Below are positions 35,715-47,739 of a stretch of 64,000 bases of DNA, piece by piece. A model generated the notes under the pieces. The model was not told where the DNA came from and searched no databases. It saw nothing but the letters and a program-made list of their open reading frames with translations. Source of the stretch: Microcebus murinus. Taxonomy: Eukaryota > Chordata > Mammalia > Primates > Cheirogaleidae. The position numbers were made by a program, and so were the translations under genes. The stretch covers positions 138,172,501-138,236,500 of the forward strand of contig NC_134104.1 in NCBI RefSeq assembly GCF_040939455.1, written 5' to 3'. Numbering within the stretch: position 1 is the stretch's first letter; every line of letters starts with the position of its first letter.

Positions 35715-37005
35715 TCCTAACTCTTAACTCTGGATGTAAAGTGTGGGAAAAATAGCTATAGAGATTAAAAAGAAAACAAAGAACTTGGGAAGGAGTTTGT
35801 TGGAAGATCATTAATGCTGTTACTGCTAATTATGAGACAGCATGTGCATTTCCCAGGCAGGGATTGCAATCATCACAATTTTCAGTTTGTGGCTCACTAC
35901 AATTAGCAAAGCCAGGCCTGTTGATGAGCCACAACTCGAAATTCTTGTCAGCCTTTGTTATCTTCATTTGTGGAATCTCAGGCATAGGCTGTGTAAAACC
36001 ATGCCATTACTACCTTCTCCAAAGTATACTCACAGTATTTGTTATTCTTCTGAAGGAAGATCTACCCTAGTTAATAGTTATTTCCTATAATGTGCCATCA
36101 CAAATTAACCCACATGAAAACAAGAGCTGGTTTTGTGTGTTTGCTCTTTCAGTCCTTCTGAGATTCTGAACAGAACAAATTGTGGAAAGTTGACTGAATT
36201 TATTTCCTTTAACTCATGATTCGATAATGTGCCTGTAATTAAACATCATGTAATTTTGTGCTCAAAATTTCATCATTAGAGATTTTTTTTTCCTCTAAGT
36301 TTTATATGGTATTCCAATGTCAACGGTTCTCTCTGGAAATGTGGTGGGAAAACTATTTACACTTACCTGCTACCACCTTATGGAACTTGTGAGTGACAGT
36401 AAGGGAGATTGTTCTGGAATTGCTTAGCAATGTCTGAGGACTTTGCCTGTTCTCATCTATAAAAAGAAAGGTGAAGCTAAGTCATCTCTGATTACACAGA
36501 ACACCTATCATATATTTTCTGGAGTAGACTCAATTTCAAACATTCTCTCCCTTTGGTCTCATAAGTAGATTCATTCCTTTCAGACCAAACATTCAAAAAA
36601 GAATCTCAATTTGCTCTAAAGATTATTGCTGAATAAAGATTCTGATTCTGCTGTAGACAAGAAAATGAAGTGTCTGGGAAGAGGAAATCAAGTAAACGTG
36701 TTGGGGGTTAAAAGAAGGTTGGGAGGAAAACTGTTTCAGAAGAGAAGAAATGAGCTCTGTGAGGGAACCTGGGAAGATACTAAAGGCAACTTCGATTTCC
36801 TCACCGCTTTCCTTAGACTTTCCTGGCTACTCTGCAGCAGACATGACCAGAAACATACTTTATTGATTTCAAGATCAGGGCAAGAAGATCCTTTCTGTTT
36901 AATTATGTCCTTGCAAGTTAAAAACTAAGTGCTTTGGTCAATGCTTTAAATACAAAGAGGGTATTTAGTGCTCTCAGAATCAATGATAAGTTCAAGCTGT
37001 GTGTG
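35715..37005. other. Unassigned DNA
   Basis: No gene seen. The 100-codon frame at 36626-36928 has no domain. Confidence 0.4.
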
Positions 37006-37009
37006 ACAA

Positions 37010-37958
37010 GGAATGGCCACTATTCATTCTAACAAAGTCTATAAACAAATACTGTGCATCAGGTGCTAGGCTGAGCACTGAGACAACAGAGAGGAGTAAA
37101 GGCCAGTCTCTGTTCTTACGGAACTCAGAGCCTAAAAGAAGAAACAGATATATGATTAAGTACAATGGAAATATAAACAAGAATCAAAGGCAGTTCAGAG
37201 ATGTAACCCTTAGAGGGGAATGTTAAAGAAAGGCTTTCTGAATAAGGGGATATTTAAACTGAATACTGAAGATGAATGAAAGTCCTTCTGGAGAAACAAA
37301 AGCAGTATTTTGGCAGAAATAACAGTATGTGTGAATACATTTGGAACATAGCGTAGAAGCAGGGTTTAGGATACTGTCACAGGCTTTTATTTTTAAAGCA
37401 TATAGTGTAAGTGACGAGGGGAGAGATGGGAAGAGATAGGAAATGGGAAAGTAGGGTAGATCATGAATGGACTGGAATATCTTTTAAAGCATTTGACCTA
37501 TACCTAAATGCCCAGAAAGGCAAAGTGAAGCGTTTGAGGCAGAGGAAAACGGGTTTTGCCAGCAGACTTAAAAGTGGATTGGAAGGCAGAAATGAGAGAA
37601 TTATAGATACAGGAAGGTATTTTTGAGTATGTAGAAATAGCACAGGTGAGAAGTAAAGAAGGTCTTATTTAAGACAGTATTAATGGGAAGGAACACAGCG
37701 GCATAACTTAGAGATAGTCAAGAAACATTTGATAGAATCTAGGGATGACTGATGTGAGTGATGAGAGAGACTTCATGTTCTCTGGCCCTTGTAACTGAGT
37801 GGATTTTGGTGTCATTAGTTGAGAAGGAAAATAAGAAGAGAGAGATGTTGAATCTGAGGGACCGGTAGACATCCAGATTGCAGGATACAATTGGTAGAAT
37901 ATCTGTAAATAGCTTAGAAGAGACAACTGGTGTCAAGATATGGACAGCACCAAGTTCC
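37010..37958 (-). repeat. LINE-2, antisense, first copy
   Basis: Begins at the L2 3' end (CATCAGGTGCTAGGCTGAGC) and proceeds antisense into ORF2: AAAGAAAGGCTTTCTGAATA, 'agatcatgaatggactggaa', and late GACATCCAGATTGCAGGATA. Length near 950 bp is long for an L2 fossil. No intact frame. Confidence 0.75.
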
Positions 37959-37959
37959 A

Positions 37960-38590
37960 CCACTTATTCACTTGATGCACACCTCATAGTAGTCACCAAG
38001 CTAGACTCAGTGGGCCAGGTGGAAAATACTTCTGGTCCCAAGGAACTTAAGGTCTAGGGAATTTACAAAGAAGGCACGTGTAGTAAAGTACAGTCAGTAC
38101 TATTAGTGGAAGTACAAGGTGTGATGGGCGCATAGATGAGGTTTCCTAAGGAAGACTTTGTCGTGAGGTGGCATGGAGAAAGGGCAGTAGGCCAGGAAGC
38201 TTTGGGAAAGAGGCAAATAAGCTGAGACCTGAAGACCTACTAGAAATGGACCAGAAAAAAAAAGGAAGTGGAAAGAACTTTTTAAGCAGTGGCAGTTTGT
38301 GCAATGACCAGGAAACAAGAGTGAGCATGGCACTCATGAGGAATTGCAAGAAGTTTCCATCACTGGAGTGTCAAGTCTAAGAGAAAGCAGGAGCTGAGGC
38401 TGAAGTTAGCTCAGGCAAGATAGTGATATGAGCTATTTCAGAGAGTTTAAATTATCTAGTGTGTGAGAAAAAGACACTTACAGATTTTTTTTTAGCAGGT
38501 TAGTGATACAATCAGATTTGTATTTTAAAAACTCACTCCAGCTACTGTGTAGAGAATGAGATGTTAATTAAAATAGAGAGCCTGGATGTG
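37960..38590 (-). repeat. LINE-2, antisense, second copy
   Basis: A second passage through the same L2 region in the same orientation: a 3'-end-like start, GAGGTTTCCTAAGGAAGACT, 'aggaagctttgggaaagagg', GTTAGTGATACAATCAGATT and ACTCACTCCAGCTACTGTGT. It is therefore a head-to-tail neighbour of the first copy. Confidence 0.7.
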
Positions 38591-39153
38591 ATTACCTAGG
38601 GCAAAGACCACAATTCGATTCAACCTGCTAATGTGTTCTAGCCTGCAGAGTGCTTTTTTATTTATTCATTTAATTCTGAGTTAGTTGTGAACATTTAACG
38701 ATTGGGAGCTCTCCCATAAAATCAGGCTTCTTTTGAAAATGAAAAGATCTGGCAATGCTGGGTCCCCATTCCTGAGCTGTCAACAACTAGCTGGATCTGG
38801 GTTGCCTAAAACATAACCCTTTCATAAAAGGTGAGTGCCCTTCTGTTGACTGCAGTCTAATAGAGGCATTTAGTTTGATTTTATTGCTCCTGCCTCACCC
38901 AGAGAGAACATGTAGATGGAGAATGATGAACCATTGTGTGTGCCTATCTACAACCAAACTTCTCTGCCAGAGCCCATCCCCATTCCCTACTCACAGACTT
39001 TGTTCTATCAATTCCTCTTTTTCTCATCAGATTTTACCCCTCTCTTGGATCATTCCTATTGACATCAAAACTCGTTATTTCTTCTATTTTTCTTGGCCCA
39101 CTTCCCTCCAACTACCCTCATATTTTTGTTGTCCTTTGGTCTCAAGTCATTGA

Positions 39154-39572
<419 letters not shown>

Positions 39573-40204
39573 AAGAATACTTCATTTCTTGAGGATCTGC
39601 CAACATTGCTAATTCTCCTTCTTAGTATCTTTTACTGATTTTTCTCTCTCGAGGCAGGAGAATACCAGATCTCAGTTTTTGGATCACTTCTCTGTCTACA
39701 CTCACTCCCTGTTACCAGCCATCTCATCCAGCCTGGTGTCTTTAAACATTGTCTATATGTCAAAAGTTTCCAAGTTCCTAGCCTCACCCTTACCTCTCCC
39801 TTGAGCTCCACACTCATGAATCCCTGTGCCCATTTGATTTTGATGTCTAACTAAAATGCATTTCAAATTCAATATGTCAAATGTAAATTCTAATTCTCAT
39901 CCCTCCTCTACTCAATATGCCCCTCCCATAGTGTCCTTATCTTAATAAATGACAGCCCATTCTGCCAGTTATCCATGCCAAAGACTTCTGGAATATTCTT
40001 ACCTCTTCTATTTGCCTTATACCACATATCAAATCTACTGGCAAAATCCATTGGCTCTACATTGAAATTTATCCAGAATTCAATCCCTTCTCACTCCCCC
40101 ACTGCTTCCACTCTGGTCAAATACACTTTGATCTCCTTCCTGGAATATATTGCAATAGCCTTCTAGCAGTTGTCCCTGCTTTCAAGCTTCCTATTCCCAG
40201 GGTC

Positions 40205-40695
40205 TACACTCAAAAAGCAACCAGCACTTGAAAAGCAAGAAGATTTCTCTAATATTTTCTCATGATGAGGCCATGCATTTTAGGCAATAATATTATAGCA
40301 GTAAGGTGCATCCTTGGTACATCATGATGTTGATATGTCTTATTTCTGGAGATTTTAATTTTGGCAACTTGTTAAGGGTGGTGTCTGCAGTGATTATCTC
40401 CACTGTAAAGATGTGTGTAGATTATTCGAGTATGTACAAATGTCCTATTTCTCCTCAAACTTAATCCCCCTACTTTTATCAATCTTTGGTGAATCTTGGC
40501 TACAACAATTATGAAAAAGGTGTTTGCCTAATGGTGATTTTTCTATTTTTGCTAATTTCTGCCACATTAATTAATTGAAATTCTGTAAGAAACAACTGGT
40601 CCCATCTAACCCATTATTATTTATTTACTTATTCATTCATTCAACGGTCATTCTACAAAATAACTGACCAGTAAAGATTGAGGAATAGTCTCAGA
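40205..40695. other. Unassigned DNA
   Basis: No gene or clear repeat. Confidence 0.4.
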
Positions 40696-40699
40696 TTAG

Positions 40700-40985
40700 A
40701 AAGGATTAGATGAAATGTGGGAATCTTTGATTGGACTCTGAAAAAGAAAGTGGGTATTAGTAAAAAAAAAAAAAAAACATGGTGAAATTCAATTAAGGTC
40801 TGTAGTTTAGTTAATAGCATTGCTATTAGCAGTCCTTATTTCTTGGTTTTGATAACTGTACTACAGTTATGTAAAATATTGACATTAGAGAAAGAGGGGT
40901 AATGTGTGTACAGAAAGTTTCTGTACTACCATTTCAACATTTTTGTGGATCTAGAATTATCTCAAAACAAGATGTTAATGTTTCT
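40700..40985 (+). repeat. Old L1 3' end
   Basis: CTTGGTTTTGATAACTGTAC, 'tacagttatgtaaaatattgac' and CTAGAATTATCTCAAAACAA. It is the same 3' region as at 18700-19035. An A-run at about 40760-40776 lies within it. Confidence 0.6.
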
Positions 40986-41457
40986 TAAGAGCAAAAGTGA
41001 CCGCACCCAAACCCAGCTTCCCTTAATGTTGCTAGGAGTTAGCAACTGGACTTCTTCTCAGTACACTCCTGTAAAGATCCATGACTGAGGCTCAGTTGCT
41101 TGCTACCTAAAGAATCTGCTTATCCTCACTGTCAAGACTGTTCTCACTCTTGCCCTGTGAAAGGGAAGCCAAGAGGAGAGTAGGGTCCTTCTCCTAGAGC
41201 TAACCCAGCTACTTCCAGGCCCAAGCACAACCAACTGCAGACCTGATGACCCTCTGCCTGTGATGCCACTTGAGCCCTTCATGCACGACCCTTGACCCTT
41301 GACCCTTTCATTTTCTGATATCCCATATCCTCCTCGCTCTTCCTCCACAACAGCTTCCTTCACAACAGGTCAGCTATGACCACTTCTTATCACCTCCACT
41401 GCTACTGCCCTGATCCAAGTCATGATCATCTCTTACCTGGAATACAGCGATAAACTC

Positions 41458-42053
41458 TGTGTTAGTTTATCTATTGCTGCACAACAAATTTGCCCAAAAC
41501 TGAGTTGTTTAAAACAGCAACATTTATCCATCTCATGATTTATGTAGGTCAGGAATCCACATGTGGCTTAGCAGGCTCCTCTACTTTTGAGTCTTTCATA
41601 GGCTTCAATCAAGGAGTCAGTTGGTTCTGCATATCATGGCTCAACTGTGGAAGGATCCACGTCCAAGCTCACTCATGAGGTTGTTGGCAGGACTCAGCTC
41701 CTTGTGGTTTGTAGGATTGAAGGCCTCAGCACTGCACTGGCTGTTGACTAGAGGCCACCCTCAGTACTGTGGCACACGGGCCTCTGCATAGGACAGTTTC
41801 CAGGATGCCTGCAAGAGTAAGGACAATCTTGGCTGGGACAACAAGGAGATCCAGCCAGTGAGGAGGACCTGAGAGAATGTGTGAGCTGAGCAGAAGTTAC
41901 CATCATTTATAGCTTGATCTGGAAAGCGACATCAGTTATTTTGCATAGTCTATTCATTAGGTCCAGCCCACACTCAAGAAGAAGGGATTACACACAAATG
42001 TAAATTCTACAATTAGGGTCATTGGGGGCTTGCTTAGAAGTCTGCCTACCACA
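41458..42053 (+). mobile_element. Old LTR-like element nested in L2
   Basis: Starts TGTGTTAGTTTATCTATTGC and ends GTCTGCCTACCACA, giving TG...CA ends. Inside are TGGGTC-like and CCAAGCTCACTCATGAGGTT segments. The flanking pentamers AACTC and GCCTC could be a diverged 5-bp duplication, since the L2 host is continuous across them. About 596 bp. I believe it is an old ERVL-related LTR but cannot name the subfamily. Confidence 0.6.
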
Positions 42054-42236
42054 GCCTCCATCTAGGTAACCTGCTGTCACATTTGGTGTCCGACAGCCTG
42101 TTCTCAACAAAGAAGCCAGAGTGACTCTTTGTAAATCAGATCATGTCACTCTTTTCCTAAAAAACCTTCAATGGCTTCCATTTCACCATGAGAAAAAGAC
42201 AAATTCCTAATGATGCTTTACACTGTTCTATATCTG

Positions 42237-42520
42237 CAGTCCCCAATCCCCAGGGTCTGTTAGGGATCAGGGCTGCAGAGCTTTGTCGTCACTCCCTCCC
42301 CCATGTATAGAAAAATCGTCTTTCATGAAACTTAGGAAGATGGAGGGGCCATACAATAGGAGGTAACTTGTAGGTGGGCAAGTGTACTTTCATCTGTATT
42401 TAGAGCCACTCCCCTCCTTATTGCTCATATCACCACCTGAGCTCCACCTACCCCACCATCCGTGGGAAAATTGTCTTGCACAAAACTGGTCTCTGATGCC
42501 AAAAAGGTTGGGAACTGCTG
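42237..42520 (-). mobile_element. MER1-type hAT-Charlie element nested in L2
   Basis: The plus strand begins CAGTCCCCAATCCCCAGGGT and ends GCCAAAAAGGTTGGGAACTG. The minus strand therefore starts with the CAGCAGTTCCCAACCTTTTT terminus of MER1A/MER1B. Near 284 bp, with no transposase. A relative lies at 54936-55245 in the same orientation. Confidence 0.8.
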
Positions 42521-43029
42521 CTCTACATGATCCAGCCCTCGTCACATCTCTGATTTTATCTCCTAGTGTATCTCCGTCGCTCACTCTGCTCCAGCCATAC
42601 TGTCCTTCTCACTGGTCTTCAAACATGCCAGTCATGCTGCCACCTCAGGGCCTTTGCACTGGCTCTTCCCTCTGTTAAGAAAGTTCTTCCTTCCAGATTT
42701 CTGTGTGGCTGATTCCCTAACGTCCTTTAAGACTTTGCTCAAATATCACCCCCTGAATGCAGTCTCCCCTGGCAAACCCACCGTTGTCCCCAAGACTCCT
42801 GATTTCTCTCATTTTCATTTACTGTTTCTCAAAGCATTTCTAAGAAACAAATTAATTAATTTATTTCTTATGCAACATTGTAATGTTGAGCCCATAAGGC
42901 AGAGATCTTTATCTGTTGTTTACTGATGAATCCCGAGTGCTTAGAATAGTGCCTGGTACATAATAGATGCTCAATATATATTTCCTAAATGAATGAATGA
43001 ATGAATATGTAGAAGATGGCTGAGGACAA

Positions 43030-45519
43030 GCCTTGAGGAACACTGGTAGAAGAAAAGGATCCAGGGAAAGAATGGAGTATTGGACATCTCTTTTGTCCTT
43101 CTTCATATTCTATATGCACATTTTCTTAATTCTGTCAAGAGGACTCCTACCAAAAAGAAGTCCTGTGTCCCACAGTCATGAGTTCCCTGGTCAAGAGTTG
43201 CACCCTTGGATTGGCCTTGCCTTCTTCCATATTTTTGCCTTTCCAACTCCCCGCCATCTTCCTTGGAATGTTTTTCCAAAGTTAATCACAGAGCACAAGT
43301 TATTGTTTCATCACCTGTTTTGGGGGAGCAGGGGAAACTATGTTAAAATGAGATGATCACTTAAAAATGAACCCATAGAAATCAAGAAAGTATTGATGAA
43401 CAACACTTTCAATTCCTACGGAGCTCCAGCAGGATGACGAAGTTTGGAGACCACTATTAGATAGTTCTAATAGTGGAGGTCGGTGGGGAAGCAATATAAA
43501 AATGGGTTACAGAGCACAGGAAAGGAAGGAAATGGAGAATGGACAGACTGGGTGGGGTGCTAGCTGGATGGATATACAGAGAACAGTGGGAAAAGACAGA
43601 TATTTCAAGAAACAAATAACAATCAAATGGGATAAGTGCTATGAAAAAAAATGCCAATACAGGGATGTGTGTGCCATATTTGCTGGGGAAAAATACACAG
43701 GAAGGCAATTTTTAAGGATAGCTTTGCCCAGTAGAAAGGTTGCAGGTAAACTCCAGGAAACAGCTTTTGCAAACCCACTAAGTTCTGAAAGAGCAGAGAA
43801 TGAGGAACTTTCTTTTGCTAGTAACATTTAAGCAATGGAATGAAGAAGTAGTGGCGTTATTACCCTCAGTACCTCCTAATTCTTAGTCCGTAATCAAATT
43901 GACCCAACTGTCTCAAAATATATATTTTTACAGTTGGTTTGGCTTAAATCAGAATCCAAACAAGATCAATATGTTATATCTGGTTGTTAAGTCTCTTAAG
44001 TCTTTATAATCTAGAAAAGTAACTTCCTCACTTTTTTCCCCATGACATTTACTTGTTGCAAAATTGAATTCAAACACTTAAAGTCTGACTGCTGAATAGT
44101 AAGAAAATGTTGATTATATAATTTTGGATTTGGGGACTGACTTTTTTTTTTTTCTAAGCAAACATGGTTATTCTAAGCAAATGATCATTGGATCCTAGGA
44201 AAAGAGGACTTATTTTATGTTGGGACAATAAATGTTAAATCTTTTATTGCCCCTTCAATCCAATAGCTGCAAGATGTGTTCATGAGGGAAAAGGTGAATT
44301 TCACTATCAACGAGGGAATCCATATCTGCCCTAAACCAGCTGCATCTGTGTGCTGAACAAGCATTTCTTTGTTTGTCAAGAACTTGAAGCTATTTGGCAC
44401 TAAATTCTCCAAGGCATGGAGTTCCATGCTTTTGTCAGAATTCTGTATAATCCACTCAAGATGACTCCATTGACTGGAGGGGCAGGTGGCGCAGAAGACC
44501 AGGAGAAAGTGGTAGATAATGAGGGAAATGAGCTCAATAGCTTTTATCTCATATTTTGCCACAAATAATGAAGGGGAGGATTGCTCTATGCAAATAATAA
44601 GGAGCATGAACCCTCAGTCCTGGAGGATCTCTTGTACTGAATGGCATGCGGACAGTACAAACTTTCTCTGCCAGTTTGGCAAATAAGCCTACTATGTGAC
44701 GTTCTTAGGAAAACTTAAAGACAACTAGAGGTAGATATTTCAGACCATCAGAAGCTAAACTGGAAGCTTATTATTCCTGCTCCTGCAGCCAGCCCATTCA
44801 CAACCCACTGTGTAGCAGCCACCAGTACAGACAGCATGCCAGTGTCCTGGATGTTCCTCCCAGGTGAAGGCACCTTGATCAAACCCAGGCCATTCTCATT
44901 TCCCAAAGCAAACATTCCCCTGAGTCTTCTGACTGTATCATATCAGCTTAAATTTGCATTCAGATAGCAGAGACCAGAAATGCCAGTGGCTTTAAATAGA
45001 TAAAAATGTGTTTTTCTTTTTCTATGTAAAATAATTCTGAATTAGATATTCAGGGCAGATAGGGTAGCTTCAGAGTGCCATTAGAGAACTAGCGTTCTTC
45101 TGTCTTCCTGTTATTTATAAGCCAGGGGTTTTCAGCAATAAAAGTCCAGAAATTTCTGGACTTTCTCTTTCCTCTTTCACTTATACTTGCAAACAAGCCA
45201 ATTATTTTTCTGAGATCACCTCTTTATTGTAAAATTCAGCCAATAGCACCAAGTGCGGATAGGAATATTCTAATTTCCAACTTATTTACCTAAGGCCCCA
45301 AGCTCATTTGGCTCATTCTCTGCCCTCTGAATGATTGCTGACAAGAGTTTTATGAAATGTTTTACTACCACATAAATTGCATGCCATTTTTGTGGCCTCT
45401 ATATCAGTTTCCTTGACATTCTCTGACCAAATACAGAATCAATGTTACATGTTTATTTGTTTGCTTGTTTTACCCCTCATGACTTCCTTCTAGATACAAA
45501 GATTATTTGTCAAGATAGA
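43030..45519. other. Mostly unassigned; one antisense L1 piece
   Basis: 43890-44075 resembles antisense old L1 3' UTR ('aatcagaatccaaacaagatc', then GTTAAGTCTCTTAAGTCTTT). About 43610-43710 has weak antisense L2 character (GATAAGTGCTATGAAAAAAA). The rest is unassigned; the minus-strand frame at 44215-44607 is listed separately. Confidence 0.45.
44215..44607 (-). pseudogene. Stop-free 130-codon stretch, coding status doubtful
   Basis: An open minus-strand frame of 130 codons with ordinary amino-acid composition (for example HALENLVPNSFKF and AAGLGQIWIPSL). No domain, signal peptide or repeat explains it. There is no TATA box, splice context or poly(A) relation that I can support. It could be a remnant of an exon or retrocopy, or chance in about 39% GC DNA. 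Confidence 0.15.
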
Positions 45520-45840
45520 CTAGTAATGCTGCTGTAATAAACAACCTCAAAGATTCTGGGGCTTAAAAATCACAAATGTTATTTCTTTCTCATTCTACAC
45601 CATGCTGAGGCAGAGCTACATAATTTTTTCATCTTAGGACCCAGTCTAAATGAGCAATTCCCATCCAGGATGCTGTTAAGTACTAGGTAGGAGAAAAAAA
45701 GAAAATGTGATGGCTTTTTGCTAGCAAATCAAATGCATCACTTCTGCTCTCATTTCATTAGCCGAATTCTCATGTCCATGGAATAGACAAATACAATACT
45801 TTCATAGGGAGCAAGGCCATATGCAACACAGCTGAGCTTA
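45520..45840 (+). repeat. Weak LTR-like repeat fragment
   Basis: AGTAATGCTGCTGTAATAAA, then 'acctcaaagattctggggc' resembles the 5' part of the 41458-42053 repeat. The similarity is low. Confidence 0.3.
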
Positions 45841-45861
45841 AAGTCAATGAGGCAGGATGTA

Positions 45862-46185
45862 CAGCTGGTCCTCTGTATCTATGAGGTCCGCATCTGAGTA
45901 TTCAACCAACCACAGACCAAAAATATTTTTTAAAAAAACAATAATAAAAATAATATAACAATAAAATACAAATTTAAAAACAATACAGTGTAACTATTTA
46001 CATAGCATTTAAGTTGTATTAGGTATTATTAGTGATCTAGAGATTATTAATAAAAAAACAGAAGGATATGCATAGATTATAAGCAAATCCTATGCCATTT
46101 GATATAAAAAACTTGGGCATCCTCAGATTTGGGTATCTGTAGGGGATCCTGCAAGCAAGCCCTCACAGATACTTAGGAACAACTA
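45862..46185 (-). mobile_element. MER2-type Tigger MITE
   Basis: Left end CAGCTGGTCCTCTGTATCTA; right end GATACTTAGGAACAACTA, a decayed inverted match. Internal marks are GTAACTATTTACATAGCATT and TAGTGATCTAGAGATTATTA. It is flanked by TA on both sides (45860-45861, 46186-46187), as expected for Tc1/mariner-class insertion. About 324 bp, non-coding. Confidence 0.85.
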
Positions 46186-46189
46186 TATA

Positions 46190-47735
46190 ATCCTTTCACA
46201 TGCATGGTAGAGCAGATGAAGAGTCCACGGTGAGCAATCTCTTATCGTTTATTAATTCAGTACAGCTCAGCCTCACATACAGCTGCCAGCATGGAGCCTT
46301 CCCTGTGCACGTCGATGACAGGCTCATAACGTGTTAATGCCCACTCCGCCATTCCCGCAGGTGGCCCTCAATCAATAATACTCCAGCTCCCTCCTCTCTT
46401 AGAGTAACTCTGAGGTGCATGGTTTACACTGGATTGAGCTCCACTTGCTCTCTGTGGTAATTTGCTTTATTTCATATTCTTTGTTGGCATTTGCTCTGTT
46501 TCTATCTTGTTTTTCATTCCCATATTGTTTCTTGTGATCATTTCCTAAATAAACTACTTACATCTGAATCCTTGTTTACTTCTGGGGAAACTTACACTAA
46601 GGTAGAGGATTAGAATATATGTAGAGCAATGATACAATCTGTCATAAGAGAAAAATGGCTTTTTGCAATAATTAGCAGTCTGTGCCAGAAATTCCATCAC
46701 AAGAATCCACTCATCTTCTCCATGCTTCTGTCCTCAAATCTATTCATCTCTTGGTCAGACCAGAAACATTGTTTCCCAGAAGAGATAAGGACTCCTGTAA
46801 TAGATTATTTGCTTTCACTTATAGACCACAGGAAGCAAGGACAGTCAATTACTCTAAACGGTCTTTACCATCCTGCCTTTCATAGAACCTCAGGCATGTT
46901 TGCACATGGATGCTCCCTTCCCCAAAGTACTGGTGCTGTCCATGCCACATGGGGATGTGTGAGAGCAGACAGGTGCATCGAAGTCCATTTCTGTGACTCC
47001 CTCCATGACTCCCCTGCCATATCACCAAAGCTCACCTGTCTATGGAAACCACTTTGTCTATGATCTCCTGCATTAGACAAGCCTCACATATGTGCAAAGC
47101 ATTTTATGCACATATGCACATACACAAGCTAAAGCAGAGATATAATAATTTAGTTTTCATTTTTTCTTTTTAGGAGAAAAAGAAAGGGATCAAAAAAAAT
47201 CTCTGCTAATTCTTTTTTATTCTCTCTGTCCCACTCATACAAACACATACATGCCAAGGAATCAGTTTGATACTCACCATTCCACCACGTGAAATACTCT
47301 GTGATAAATAAGTGTGATAGCTCACAATGTAGTATCATGTTTTTTATAAGACAATACAAAATACAATGGAATTTCATCCTTATGCTATAAAGTATTTTCT
47401 TCTCTTTAGGAAGAAAATAAATATAAAGAGATTTTTAAAAAGAAAACAATAACAAAAGCAGAAAATTCCCATTCAGTATCATCCAGAAACCAGGATTTGT
47501 TTATCAAGTGTTTTAAAATCCATTAATTTAAAATGATTGATGTGACACATCAAAGCATCCTGAGCTCTTATTCAGAGTGAATATCCAAATGCATTTGTAG
47601 GATTTTGAAAGATAAAACATATTAGAAAACTCATATATGAACATATGGCATGTTATCACAGTTATTTCATTGTTATAAATGATTTCATTTTATTAAACAA
47701 GAAAAATAGCACAAACGAGTAAAGAATTCAAGAAT
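46190..47735. other. Unassigned; possible LTR end
   Basis: 46380-46615 ends with CTAAATAAACTACTTACATC and TACTTCTGGGGAAACTTACA, which looks like the polyadenylation end of an old LTR. The 144-codon frame at 46629-47063 has no recognisable domain. No gene seen. Confidence 0.4.
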
Positions 47736-47739
47736 ATGA

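Larger units (their letters stand above)
41380..43010 (+). repeat. LINE-2, sense, with two nested insertions
   Basis: L2 is read in three blocks. 41385-41457 has CCACTGCTACTGCCCTGATC. 42054-42236 has AAGAAGCCAGAGTGACTCTT and AATCAGATCATGTCACTCTT. 42521-43010 has TACATGATCCAGCCCTCGTC, CCTCAGGGCCTTTGCACTGG, GTGCCTGGTACATAATAGAT and a GAAT-repeat tail. Removing the LTR and hAT inserts restores a continuous L2 order. The terminal (GAAT)n is the normal L2 3' tail. Confidence 0.85.

Noticed and set aside
46629..47063. 144-codon plus-strand frame
   Set aside because: No recognisable domain and no supporting signals; probably chance.
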